NCBI GenBank assembly: GCA_036657595.1
Contig: JAVXFZ010000013.1
Location: 1-48,054 of the forward strand
Length of the DNA stretch: 48,054 nt
Direction: 5' to 3'
Origin: Odoribacter sp036657595
GTDB lineage: Bacteria; Bacteroidota; Bacteroidia; Bacteroidales; Marinifilaceae
The position numbers and the translations under genes are program-made. Within the stretch, counting starts at the first letter, position 1. Each line of letters starts with the position of its first letter. This document shows positions 41,301 through 48,054 of the stretch, piece after piece. The notes beneath the pieces are model-generated. The model worked only from the letters and a program-made list of their open reading frames with translations. It was not told the DNA's origin and made no database searches.

Positions 41301-42254
41301 TTAATCACTAAAAATCATATTGAAAAAATGTTTCAAAAACAGACTAAACCCTATGCACAACACCATAATCAAACGAATCATACCTAATTGTAATCGCCGA
41401 TTTTCTTTCTTTCCGTTGATCAATAGTAAATAAATAGCGTAAGGTAACAAGATAGCCACAATTAAATAAATTAGCATTGCGAAAGAAATAGTAAATTCAA
41501 TATAATAATATAAAACGACGGATGCCATCGCTGTTAAAACTAAAAAGGTAATTATATGAATGGCTGTCTTTTTTCCTAATTTTACAGGGATTGTATTATT
41601 CCCATTTTCCCGATCACCCTCCACCGTATATATATCTTTATTGATTTCATAAATCAAAATATTCAAAAATATAAACCAAGAAAAACAAAATACCCAATTG
41701 AACATATAGACAAAATTGGTATCTGTTTTAAGTAAAATATCAGCGTATGCCATATTTAATAGCGGAATTTCATAAACAATTGCACACACAGGAATTAATG
41801 AAGCTAAAATCCCCACCAATATATTTCCAACCATAAAGTATTTCTTATACGATGACGAATAAAACCATAAAATGCCAGATACCAATAAAAACAAAATACC
41901 TATTTTCCATACCCCCACAGCAAATCCAAGATAAAAAGCAATACCGACTGCTATTACATTCAAAATAGAATGCAAGATAATTGCAGCTCTTCGACTGACA
42001 CTTCGTCCAACAACTACATTTTTCACTCCGGAAATTCGGTCGCTTTTTGTATCAAAATAATCATTGATTACGTAAGCACCGGATATTAGGCAACAAACTG
42101 AAATGACTGATAAAGAAAATGCCCAATGAGTCATTTGGAGGGTAAAATCATTAATTTCCAACATAGGAAGAATAACAAAATACCGCATCGCATACATCGT
42201 CAAAGCTGCAAAAGCAATAGTTCGTATTCGTATTAACCGAAGAATTTCCAACAT
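41301..42254 (-). CDS. UbiA-family prenyltransferase (DGGGP synthase-like)
   Basis: The 317-residue protein has about eight membrane helices and both aspartate-rich motifs of the family: ND64-65..D68...D72 (YVINDYFDTKSDR) and EINKDIYTVEGD (about 203-214). Bacteroidota homologues are annotated as geranylgeranylglycerol-phosphate geranylgeranyltransferase because of similarity to the archaeal ether-lipid enzyme. Menaquinone synthesis (MenA) is the other main role of this fold, so the substrate remains open. It sits in the maf-UbiA-kdsC-DUF2520 run. Confidence 0.85.
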   Translation of the reverse strand: MLEILRLIRIRTIAFAALTMYAMRYFVILPMLEINDFTLQMTHWAFSLSVISVCCLISGAYVINDYFDTKSDRISGVKNVVVGRSVSRRAAIILHSILNVIAVGIAFYLGFAVGVWKIGILFLLVSGILWFYSSSYKKYFMVGNILVGILASLIPVCAIVYEIPLLNMAYADILLKTDTNFVYMFNWVFCFSWFIFLNILIYEINKDIYTVEGDRENGNNTIPVKLGKKTAIHIITFLVLTAMASVVLYYYIEFTISFAMLIYLIVAILLPYAIYLLLINGKKENRRLQLGMIRLIMVLCIGFSLFLKHFFNMIFSD

Positions 42255-42344
42255 AAATATTTATTATTTAATCATTAACTTTTCCACAGCGAAAAGTATT
42301 TTTTTTATTAGTCTCCGTGAGCTAACTATACACAAAAATATTCT

Positions 42345-42878
42345 TTACATACTTCTGACATAACAACTTGTATCCATCCAATCTCCTCTTGCCTTTAATA
42401 CTTGCGAAATAACATCTCTGACACAACCGTCCCCTCCATTTACATCTGAAATATATCGGGCAACCGACTTAATCTCTTCACAAGCATTTAAAGGACATAC
42501 CGGTAGTCCTACCCGTGTCATTACATTATAGTCAGGAATATCATCCCCCATATACATAATCTCTTCTGGCTGCAAACAATATCTTTCCTTAATTTCCTCA
42601 AACGCCTCAACTTTATTAGGAACTTTCAGATATATATCTTCCGGTTTTACACCCAATTTCATCAAACGTTCCTTTACTCCTGGAGCACCGCCTCCGGAAA
42701 TAACAGCAATCACATACCCTTTACGGATAGTGTACATAATAGCATACCCATCTTTCGTACACGATGTACGAATCAATTCACCTTCAGGAGTTAAATTCAT
42801 CGCCTGATGCGATAACACACCATCAACATCAAACACAAAAGCACGTACTTTTTTTAAATCGTCTTTAAAAAATCCCAT
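42345..42878 (-). CDS. kdsC: 3-deoxy-D-manno-octulosonate 8-phosphate phosphatase
   Basis: Removes phosphate from KDO-8-P to give KDO for lipopolysaccharide. The 177-residue HAD protein is of the cap-less C0 type with FDVDGVLSHQ (nucleophile Asp17 and Asp19), AVISGGGAPGVKERL, and MGDDIPDYNVM for the magnesium site. N-acylneuraminate-9-phosphatase-like paralogues share this form, but the length and motif GDDIPD favour KdsC. It follows the DUF2520 gene by 49 nt. Confidence 0.88.
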   Translation of the reverse strand: MGFFKDDLKKVRAFVFDVDGVLSHQAMNLTPEGELIRTSCTKDGYAIMYTIRKGYVIAVISGGGAPGVKERLMKLGVKPEDIYLKVPNKVEAFEEIKERYCLQPEEIMYMGDDIPDYNVMTRVGLPVCPLNACEEIKSVARYISDVNGGDGCVRDVISQVLKARGDWMDTSCYVRSM

Positions 42879-42927
42879 CTTATATATTCTTTATTTTCTT
42901 TACATTACAATATTACTGTTGAACAAC

Positions 42928-43761
42928 TTACCATAAACTCAACATTTCTGGTTTATCATCCGTTTCCGTCTTCAATTCTGCTTGTTTTACTACACTTTCA
43001 CGAATTAAATCCGACATTTGAGTATACAAATTTAATAATTTCTGGTTATCTTTCAACAAATCCTTGTGCACATTTAGTATTCCTTCATCTCCCCTTTTGG
43101 CTGGTCCTGTTTGCGCATTTTCCGGTGACATTAGCATTACTTTATGAGCTGTTTCAAAAATCAGTGGTCGCAACAAACTGAAGTCTAAGCCTTCTTTTTC
43201 CAATAGATTTCCCGCAATTCCATAAAAATAGTTCACAAAATTATTTGCCAATACAGCAGCTAAATGCAGGTATTTTCGTTTTTCTGAAGATATTTCTTCC
43301 ACCCTAATTGATAAAAGGCCAGCCATCTCTCGAAGCACCTGCATTACCTTCGTATCGGACGCTTCTATACACAAAGGGATCTCTCTGAAATCCAAATCCC
43401 GTTTCTTTGTAAAAGATTGCAAAGGATATAACACACCACAATGGGCGGAATAGGGTTTAAAAATATCCATTGGTAAACTGCCGGATGTATGAAGAACAAT
43501 AGCCTTTTTATTTATCCGAATGCTCTTATATAAAGCAAACATCACATCATCACTGACACAAAAAATATAAATATCACCATCTGGATAAATCGCAAAAATA
43601 TCCGATGTATAAGTAATCCCTGTTTTCTCACCCAACTCCCGTGCCGATTCAATACTACGACTGTATATTTGACACAAATTCATCCCTGATTTTAGTAAAG
43701 CAGGTGCTAAATGGTGAGCCACATTACCGGCACCGATCAATATAATTCTTTTATTTATCAT
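42928..43761 (-). CDS. DUF2520 Rossmann-fold protein (ProC-like)
   Basis: The 277-residue protein has an N-terminal dinucleotide-binding Rossmann motif (RIILIGAGNVAHHLAPAL, about 5-22) and a C-terminal helical DUF2520 domain (AAVLANNFVNYFYGIAGNLLEKEGL). It also shows HTSGSLPMDIF and GVLYPLQSFTKKRDLDFREIPLCIE, typical of the family. An NAD(P)-dependent oxidoreductase role is presumed, substrate unknown. It starts 1 nt before the upstream hypothetical gene ends, and kdsC follows. Confidence 0.88.
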   Translation of the reverse strand: MINKRIILIGAGNVAHHLAPALLKSGMNLCQIYSRSIESARELGEKTGITYTSDIFAIYPDGDIYIFCVSDDVMFALYKSIRINKKAIVLHTSGSLPMDIFKPYSAHCGVLYPLQSFTKKRDLDFREIPLCIEASDTKVMQVLREMAGLLSIRVEEISSEKRKYLHLAAVLANNFVNYFYGIAGNLLEKEGLDFSLLRPLIFETAHKVMLMSPENAQTGPAKRGDEGILNVHKDLLKDNQKLLNLYTQMSDLIRESVVKQAELKTETDDKPEMLSLW

Positions 43762-43762
43762 T

Positions 43763-44242
43763 TCAAAATGCTATATTTTTAGGTTTAATTCGACCATCCT
43801 TCAAACAGTGAATCAGACGAGTACAAGCAGAACATATATCTTGATAGAAAATCTCACCGATCAAAACCAATTGACCATCTTTATACTCCAAGTGACGAAA
43901 CTCACCGGAAGGATCTTCCCGATTCAACAAAAGTAAATCTCCACTTGGAATAAAAGTATGTGTCATCTGATTGCGAAGTTTATCATACAAGAAAAAACGA
44001 TCATTCAGCAAACGATATTTTCCACCAAACAACACATTCACACCTTGTGTAAACCGATGAGCAGATTGTCCTTTCGCTTTCATCGGTTTATGATCTAAAA
44101 ATCCTCCCAACACCTCAATAGCCTGTCCCATAAGGACAAATTGCATATAAGAAAGTCCGGCTTCTTGTAATTTGCCTAACTCCTGAACAATCACTTCATT
44201 CAGAAATAATTCGATTTGTTTGATTTGTTCTTCATTTTCCAT
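43763..44242 (-). CDS. Conserved-looking hypothetical protein (159 aa)
   Basis: I do not recognise the family. From the ATG at 44242 (MENEEQIKQIELFLNEVIVQELGKLQEAG) the protein is mostly helical at the N-terminus, then has a basic-aromatic middle (FTQGVNVLFGGKYRLLNDRFFLYDKLRNQMTHTFIPSGD) and ends with HLEYKDGQLVLIGEIFYQDICSACTRLIHCLKD. There is no signal peptide or membrane helix, so it is cytoplasmic. The start at 44254 is rejected because a TAATTTTG -7 box lies across it. It is in one operon with the DUF2520 gene (1-nt gap). Confidence 0.75.
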   Translation of the reverse strand: MENEEQIKQIELFLNEVIVQELGKLQEAGLSYMQFVLMGQAIEVLGGFLDHKPMKAKGQSAHRFTQGVNVLFGGKYRLLNDRFFLYDKLRNQMTHTFIPSGDLLLLNREDPSGEFRHLEYKDGQLVLIGEIFYQDICSACTRLIHCLKDGRIKPKNIAF

Positions 44243-44251
44243 AGATGCGCC

Positions 44252-44259
44252 CAAAATTA
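44252..44259 (-). promoter_or_regulatory. Candidate promoter of the hypothetical-DUF2520 operon
   Basis: TAATTTTG on the minus strand; the transcript would start only a few bases before the ATG at 44242. No -33 match. Confidence 0.4.
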
Positions 44260-44294
44260 AGGTAAATTATTGAGAAACGGAAATCAAGTTTTTG

Positions 44295-44302
44295 TATCTT
44301 TG
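44295..44302 (+). promoter_or_regulatory. Candidate promoter of the class IV aminotransferase gene
   Basis: TATCTTTG matches TAnnTTTG and would give a leader of about 30 nt to the ATG at 44342. Confidence 0.45.
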
Positions 44303-44341
44303 TAAAAAATATGGTCAATGTAGATTTAAAATAAGAACGAT

Positions 44342-45124
44342 ATGATTTTATTAAACAACAAACTAAACGATTTTCCTGAATTTTCTGAAAAGATATTTGA
44401 AGACAGCCTAAGCATATATGAAGTGATCCGAATTTTTAAAGGGAAACCTATCTTCTTAGAAGATAATTTAATAAGGCTTAACAACTCACTAAATAAATTA
44501 AACATAGATATTCAAATAGAAACCCTAAACATTCCCGATAAGTTAGATCGGTTTATCCGACAGGAACAGATTACGGAAGGAAATCTAAAGTATGTTCTTC
44601 ATTTTACAACAAGCCATACCGATGAATATATTTTTCAAATACCTCATTCATATCCAACCGCTGAGGATTATTTACACGGAATAGCTACCATCACACATCC
44701 GGCTGTGCGAGAAAATCCAGGCGTAAAATATATTAACGCCAATCTGCGTACTCAAACGAATCAATTAATTCGCCAACACGGAGTATATGAAATCCTTTTA
44801 GTTGACAATGATGGTTATATAACAGAGGGGTCCCGTTCCAATGTATTCTTTATAAAAAATAATATCCTTTATACATCACCTCTTGAATATGTCCTTCCTG
44901 GCACTAGTCGCAAAAGAGTATTTGACATTTGTAATGAACATAAGATTTCAATAGAAGAAAAGAGAATCGCTTGCGATGAATTGAATGAATATGAAGCTGC
45001 TTTTTTAACTGGTACTTCTCCTTTAATTTTGCCTATTAATCGCATTGACAATATTGTCTTTAACCCAATTGATTCTCTATTACAAACATTGATGCAATAC
45101 TATTTTAAATTAATCGGAATCTAA
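44342..45124 (+). CDS. Class IV aminotransferase (PLP-dependent)
   Basis: The 260-residue protein has the fold-type IV motifs: a lysine in GVKYINANLRTQTNQ as the likely PLP Schiff base (about residue 129), LLVDNDGYITEGSRSNVFF with the conserved Glu (about 160), and YVLPGTSRKRVFDI and FLTGTSPLILP for the phosphate. Family members are branched-chain aminotransferase, D-amino-acid aminotransferase or aminodeoxychorismate lyase; the short length without the N-terminal extension of IlvE does not decide. It stands alone on the plus strand. Confidence 0.88.
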   Translation: MILLNNKLNDFPEFSEKIFEDSLSIYEVIRIFKGKPIFLEDNLIRLNNSLNKLNIDIQIETLNIPDKLDRFIRQEQITEGNLKYVLHFTTSHTDEYIFQIPHSYPTAEDYLHGIATITHPAVRENPGVKYINANLRTQTNQLIRQHGVYEILLVDNDGYITEGSRSNVFFIKNNILYTSPLEYVLPGTSRKRVFDICNEHKISIEEKRIACDELNEYEAAFLTGTSPLILPINRIDNIVFNPIDSLLQTLMQYYFKLIGI

Positions 45125-45247
45125 GAAAAATAAGAAAAAAGCATAGAGCAATTGTATTATAGTTATTTATACACTGATTACAAAAATAAAAAACAAATGA
45201 TTCAGATATTTTAAGACGAATTGATACTTTAAAAGTAATCTTTTTCC

Positions 45248-45255
45248 TATTTTTG
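45248..45255 (+). promoter_or_regulatory. Candidate promoter of the serine hydrolase gene
   Basis: TATTTTTG, about 75 nt before the ATG at 45333. A short AGGAC...GTCCT inverted repeat (45272-45292) lies in the leader. Confidence 0.4.
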
Positions 45256-45332
45256 TAAAATAATTAATTGAAGGACGCTATATACAAAGTCCTGATATAT
45301 AAAAATACGTTGTTATAATTGATAACATATAT

Positions 45333-46676
45333 ATGAAATACTTTATACTGATCCTTGTTATTGCTTTAATAGCCACATTAAGACCTTGGGAAATGAGTCT
45401 CGCCAGAGGCATATTTAAATTTCGACAAGATTCGACCTTGATAGCTTCAGCAAAATCTAAAGATGCCGTTAAGTTACTTCCTGCCAATCACGTTATTACA
45501 AATATAGATTCAGAATTGGAGATGACTCAAAAATTTGACAAGATCATCAACGATTTTATGCGCAAATGGGATATAAAAGGAGCCTCTTTTGCCCTAATGA
45601 AAGACGACCATTTAATATACAGTAAAGGTTATGGTTTTGCAGATGTAGAAACCAACACCCCAATGGATGTCCTCCATATATTCCGCATTGCTTCTGTATC
45701 TAAGCTACTCACAGCTGTTGCCATTATGAAGCTTCAGGAAGAAGGAAAATTATCACTTCAAAACTCGGTATTCGGTACGACTGGTATTCTCAACGATTCT
45801 ATTTTCTCAGATTTTAAAGATCCACGCATCAAAAATATCAGTATAGAAAACCTATTACGGCATCAAGGCGGTTTCTCCATCGCATACGGGGATCCTATGT
45901 TTTGCCCCATCGAAGTTGCCAATAAAATGCACGTAACACCGCCAGCAGATCTAAACACAATGATCCGTTTCGTTTTATCTAGGCGATTAAGTTATGCTCC
46001 CGGAATGGGAACTGCTTATTCTAATATCAGTTATGGAATCCTATCTAAAGTAATAGAAAAGATTTCCGGAGAAGATTATGAATCTTATATAAAAAAACAT
46101 ATTCTATTTCCAGCAGGATGTTTCGATATGCATTTAGGCAAAAACCTATACGAAAATAAATTGCCCAACGAAGTGAAATATTATGAGGTTGCCAATGCTA
46201 ATAAAATACCGGCTTGCAATGGCAGTGGTAAAATGGTGGCTCGCAGTAATGGCGGTAATAATATTGAAGAGCTCTACGGTGCAGGAGGTTGGGTCGCCTC
46301 CCCGTCGGAATTATTACGTATTGTAGCTGCTATTGATACCAATTCCACCATCCCCGATATTTTAAGACCTACATCTATTGAATATATGACACAGAGTATT
46401 CCTAACACCTTACCGATCGGTTGGATTGAAACGAATGATAAAGGAGAATGGATGCGTACAGGTACATTGGCAGGAACTAGTGCTCTGATGAAAAGGCAGA
46501 ACGACGGTTATGCTTGGGTATTTATTACAAATACCAGCAGTTGGCAGGGATCACACTTCCCTCACTACATCAATATGACGATTGAACGGGCGATGACAAC
46601 AGTAACAGAATGGCCGAAACGCGATCTTTTTGAAAAGCAATATGAGAATAAAGACAGCCAATTTGCCATCCGCTAA
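45333..46676 (+). CDS. Serine beta-lactamase-like hydrolase (class C fold)
   Basis: The 447-residue protein starts with a hydrophobic segment (about 1-16) that can act as a signal anchor. It has the penicillin-recognising motifs Ser121-Val-Ser-Lys124 (RIASVSKLL), Tyr229-Ser-Asn231 (AYSNISYG) and RTGTLAG (375-381) in place of the KTG/HTG triad. This fold covers class C beta-lactamases, D-aminopeptidases and esterases. Without a closer match, beta-lactam resistance should not be assumed; a peptidoglycan or peptide hydrolase is as likely. Confidence 0.9.
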   Translation: MKYFILILVIALIATLRPWEMSLARGIFKFRQDSTLIASAKSKDAVKLLPANHVITNIDSELEMTQKFDKIINDFMRKWDIKGASFALMKDDHLIYSKGYGFADVETNTPMDVLHIFRIASVSKLLTAVAIMKLQEEGKLSLQNSVFGTTGILNDSIFSDFKDPRIKNISIENLLRHQGGFSIAYGDPMFCPIEVANKMHVTPPADLNTMIRFVLSRRLSYAPGMGTAYSNISYGILSKVIEKISGEDYESYIKKHILFPAGCFDMHLGKNLYENKLPNEVKYYEVANANKIPACNGSGKMVARSNGGNNIEELYGAGGWVASPSELLRIVAAIDTNSTIPDILRPTSIEYMTQSIPNTLPIGWIETNDKGEWMRTGTLAGTSALMKRQNDGYAWVFITNTSSWQGSHFPHYINMTIERAMTTVTEWPKRDLFEKQYENKDSQFAIR

Positions 46677-46775
46677 TTAGGCTTACTTTCTCATCATCAT
46701 TGCTCCTTCTGAATAGTAAAAAGAATGGTCAAATTGTTATTTTATTCTTTTTTATTAATAATTTCCCCTCTTTCC

Positions 46776-46806
46776 TTTGTGTTTTGATTTCAATTTGCAA
46801 CTTTTG
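46776..46806 (+). promoter_or_regulatory. Candidate promoter of buk
   Basis: TTTG (46776-46779), 19 nt, AACTTTTG (46799-46806): a near match to TTTG/TAnnTTTG with one substitution in the -7 box. Leader about 33 nt. Confidence 0.5.
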
Positions 46807-46845
46807 TACTAAAATTATTAATAATCTAAAATCAAAAACTAAAAT

Positions 46846-47913
46846 ATGTCATTTCAAATTTTAACCATTAATCCGGGATCTACTTCGACAAAAATTGCCG
46901 TCTTTGAAGACGAAAAGGAAGTATTTACAAAAACACTGCGCCACACAGCAGAAGAACTAAGTCCGTTTACAACAGTTGCATCACAGTTTCAATTTCGCAA
47001 GGACATCATCCTATCGGAATTAAAACAAGCAGGATTTGATATCCATACCCTTCACGCTATCGTTGGCAGAGGTGGTTTGGTTAAACCCATTGAATCTGGA
47101 ATATATGAAGTAAATGAGGCATTAGCACACGATTTAATTTATCCGGTAATGGGTGAACACGCGTCTAATTTAGGTGGCTTGATTGCTCGGAACATTGCTG
47201 AAGAAATAAAGAATGGTGCAAAAGCTTATATCGCTGATCCTGTTGTGGTGGATGAATTAGAACCCATTGCCCGCATTTCAGGTCATCCGGCTATCCAACG
47301 GGTATCTATTTTTCACGCCTTAAATCAAAAAGTCATTGCTCGTACCTACGCAAAAGAAGTCGGTAAAAAATATGAAGAACTAAACCTAATCATTGCCCAC
47401 ATGGGTGGCGGTGTCACCGTCGGCGCACACCATCACGGACGTGTCATTGATGTCAATAACGGACTGGATGGTGATGGTCCATTTTCTCCTGAACGTTCGG
47501 GAGGACTTCCCACAGGCGCCTTGGTTGAATTGTGCTTCAGCGGCAAACCAAAAAGCGAAATAAAGAAAATGCTCAAAGGCGAAGGCGGTGTCGTTGCCTA
47601 CTTACATACAAACGATATGCGTATGGTGGAAGAAAAAGCGGAAACAGATCCGGAATATGCGATGATACAAAATGCTATGTGCTATCAGATAGCCAAAGAA
47701 ATCGGTGCTATGGCGACCGTTTTAAAAGGGAAAGTCGATGCCATCCTTTTAACAGGAGGCATCGCTTATGGCAAACCAGTTACTGCTCGCATCAAAGAAA
47801 TGACGGAATTTATTGCTCCTGTTAAAATATATCCCGGAGAAGATGAAATGCGTGCATTGGCGATGAATGGTCTAATGGTGTTGCGTGGAGAAATCAAAGC
47901 TCGGAACTATTAA
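46846..47913 (+). CDS. buk: Butyrate kinase
   Basis: Transfers phosphate from butyryl-phosphate to ADP, giving ATP and butyrate. The 355-residue length and the acetate/butyrate kinase fold agree: LTINPGSTSTKIAVF at the start, VGRGGLVKPIESG, IAHMGGGVTVGAHHHGRVIDVNNGLDGDGPFSPERSGGLP and LLTGGIAYG. Acetate kinase would be about 400 residues with NAGSSS. No phosphate butyryltransferase gene is in the window; it may lie beyond the right end. A terminator hairpin follows. Confidence 0.93.
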   Translation: MSFQILTINPGSTSTKIAVFEDEKEVFTKTLRHTAEELSPFTTVASQFQFRKDIILSELKQAGFDIHTLHAIVGRGGLVKPIESGIYEVNEALAHDLIYPVMGEHASNLGGLIARNIAEEIKNGAKAYIADPVVVDELEPIARISGHPAIQRVSIFHALNQKVIARTYAKEVGKKYEELNLIIAHMGGGVTVGAHHHGRVIDVNNGLDGDGPFSPERSGGLPTGALVELCFSGKPKSEIKKMLKGEGGVVAYLHTNDMRMVEEKAETDPEYAMIQNAMCYQIAKEIGAMATVLKGKVDAILLTGGIAYGKPVTARIKEMTEFIAPVKIYPGEDEMRALAMNGLMVLRGEIKARNY

Positions 47914-47932
47914 AAGAAACAACTTCGCAGAA

Positions 47933-47996
47933 AGCAAAAAAGAGCAGAGCGTAGCGAATCAACTGGATTAGTGTTCGTTACGCTCTATTTTTTGCT
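47933..47996 (+). terminator. Terminator hairpin after buk
   Basis: AGAGCGTAGCGAA (47946-47958) pairs with TTCGTTACGCTCT (47974-47986, one G-T wobble), and the outer AGCAAAAA/TTTTTGCT arms also pair. The stem is followed by T-rich sequence within the outer arm. The CAGAGCGTARC core is shared with 27484-27494. Confidence 0.7.
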
Positions 47997-48054
47997 ATGA
48001 GTGGCATTATTGAAAGCCATCATAAAGCCAAGCTGAGACAAAGTTGTACTCAAA

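Noticed and set aside
45333..46676. Beta-lactam resistance gene
   Set aside because: The fold motifs are shared with many esterases and peptidases, and nothing specific for beta-lactam hydrolysis can be seen.

Overview
This is a low-G+C chromosomal segment from a Bacteroidota bacterium, most likely order Bacteroidales. The evidence is the gene content (fused FtcD, an S46 dipeptidyl-peptidase, a rubredoxin-first rubrerythrin, a DUF3078 protein, a TonB-dependent receptor) and repeated promoters of the Bacteroidota type (TTTG, about 19-20 nt, TAnnTTTG). Family or genus cannot be fixed from the sequence alone. The window is mostly core metabolism and cell-envelope genes. No CRISPR array, rRNA, tRNA, prophage or insertion sequence was recognised. 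One run of 100 N (11001-11100) is an assembly gap inside a gene.

Layout. 1-3.1 kb (minus): the end of a histidine-degradation operon (hutI, ftcD). 3.2-10.6 kb (minus): purH followed by the rod-shape cluster mreB-mreC-mreD-mrdA-rodA, with two strong hairpins inside the operon. 10.7-11.7 kb: a Rieske-like lipoprotein broken by the assembly gap, and a small membrane protein. 11.8-13.6 kb (minus): an ECF sigma factor and a membrane-anchored partner. 13.7-15.5 kb (minus): an M24 aminopeptidase P. 15.5-16.8 kb: an 873-bp non-coding stretch with six TTACAnnTGTAA-type palindromes leading into a small XRE regulator gene. 16.9-21.4 kb (minus): pyrD-pyrK and uvrA. 21.5-22.6 kb (minus): ribosomal operon rpsF-rpsR-rplI. 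22.7-28.7 kb (minus): mltG, a nucleoid-associated protein, a DUF3078 protein, an SDR enzyme and a TPR protein. 28.8-33.1 kb: gyrA and an MBL hydrolase (minus), then a divergent RsmI-like methyltransferase (plus). 33.2-38.4 kb: rubrerythrin and perR (minus), then a small membrane protein, a TonB-dependent receptor, a lipoprotein and Fe superoxide dismutase (plus). 38.4-44.3 kb (minus): a DPP11-like peptidase, maf, a UbiA prenyltransferase, kdsC, a DUF2520 protein and a hypothetical protein. 44.3-48 kb (plus): a class IV aminotransferase, a serine beta-lactamase-like hydrolase and butyrate kinase.

How the genes work together. The mre/mrdA/rodA block builds the lateral wall, and MltG and KdsC also serve the envelope. 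The perR-rubrerythrin operon carries a clear PerR-type 7-1-7 operator and sits next to a TonB receptor and Fe-SOD, so this part reads as a peroxide and metal homeostasis neighbourhood. HutI/FtcD, DPP11, aminopeptidase P and butyrate kinase fit an amino-acid and peptide fermenter that can use histidine and may excrete butyrate. The least explained parts are the palindrome-rich region before the XRE gene, the terminator-like hairpin inside mreC, the small protein before the TonB receptor, and the cysteine-bearing N-terminal extension of the SOD.
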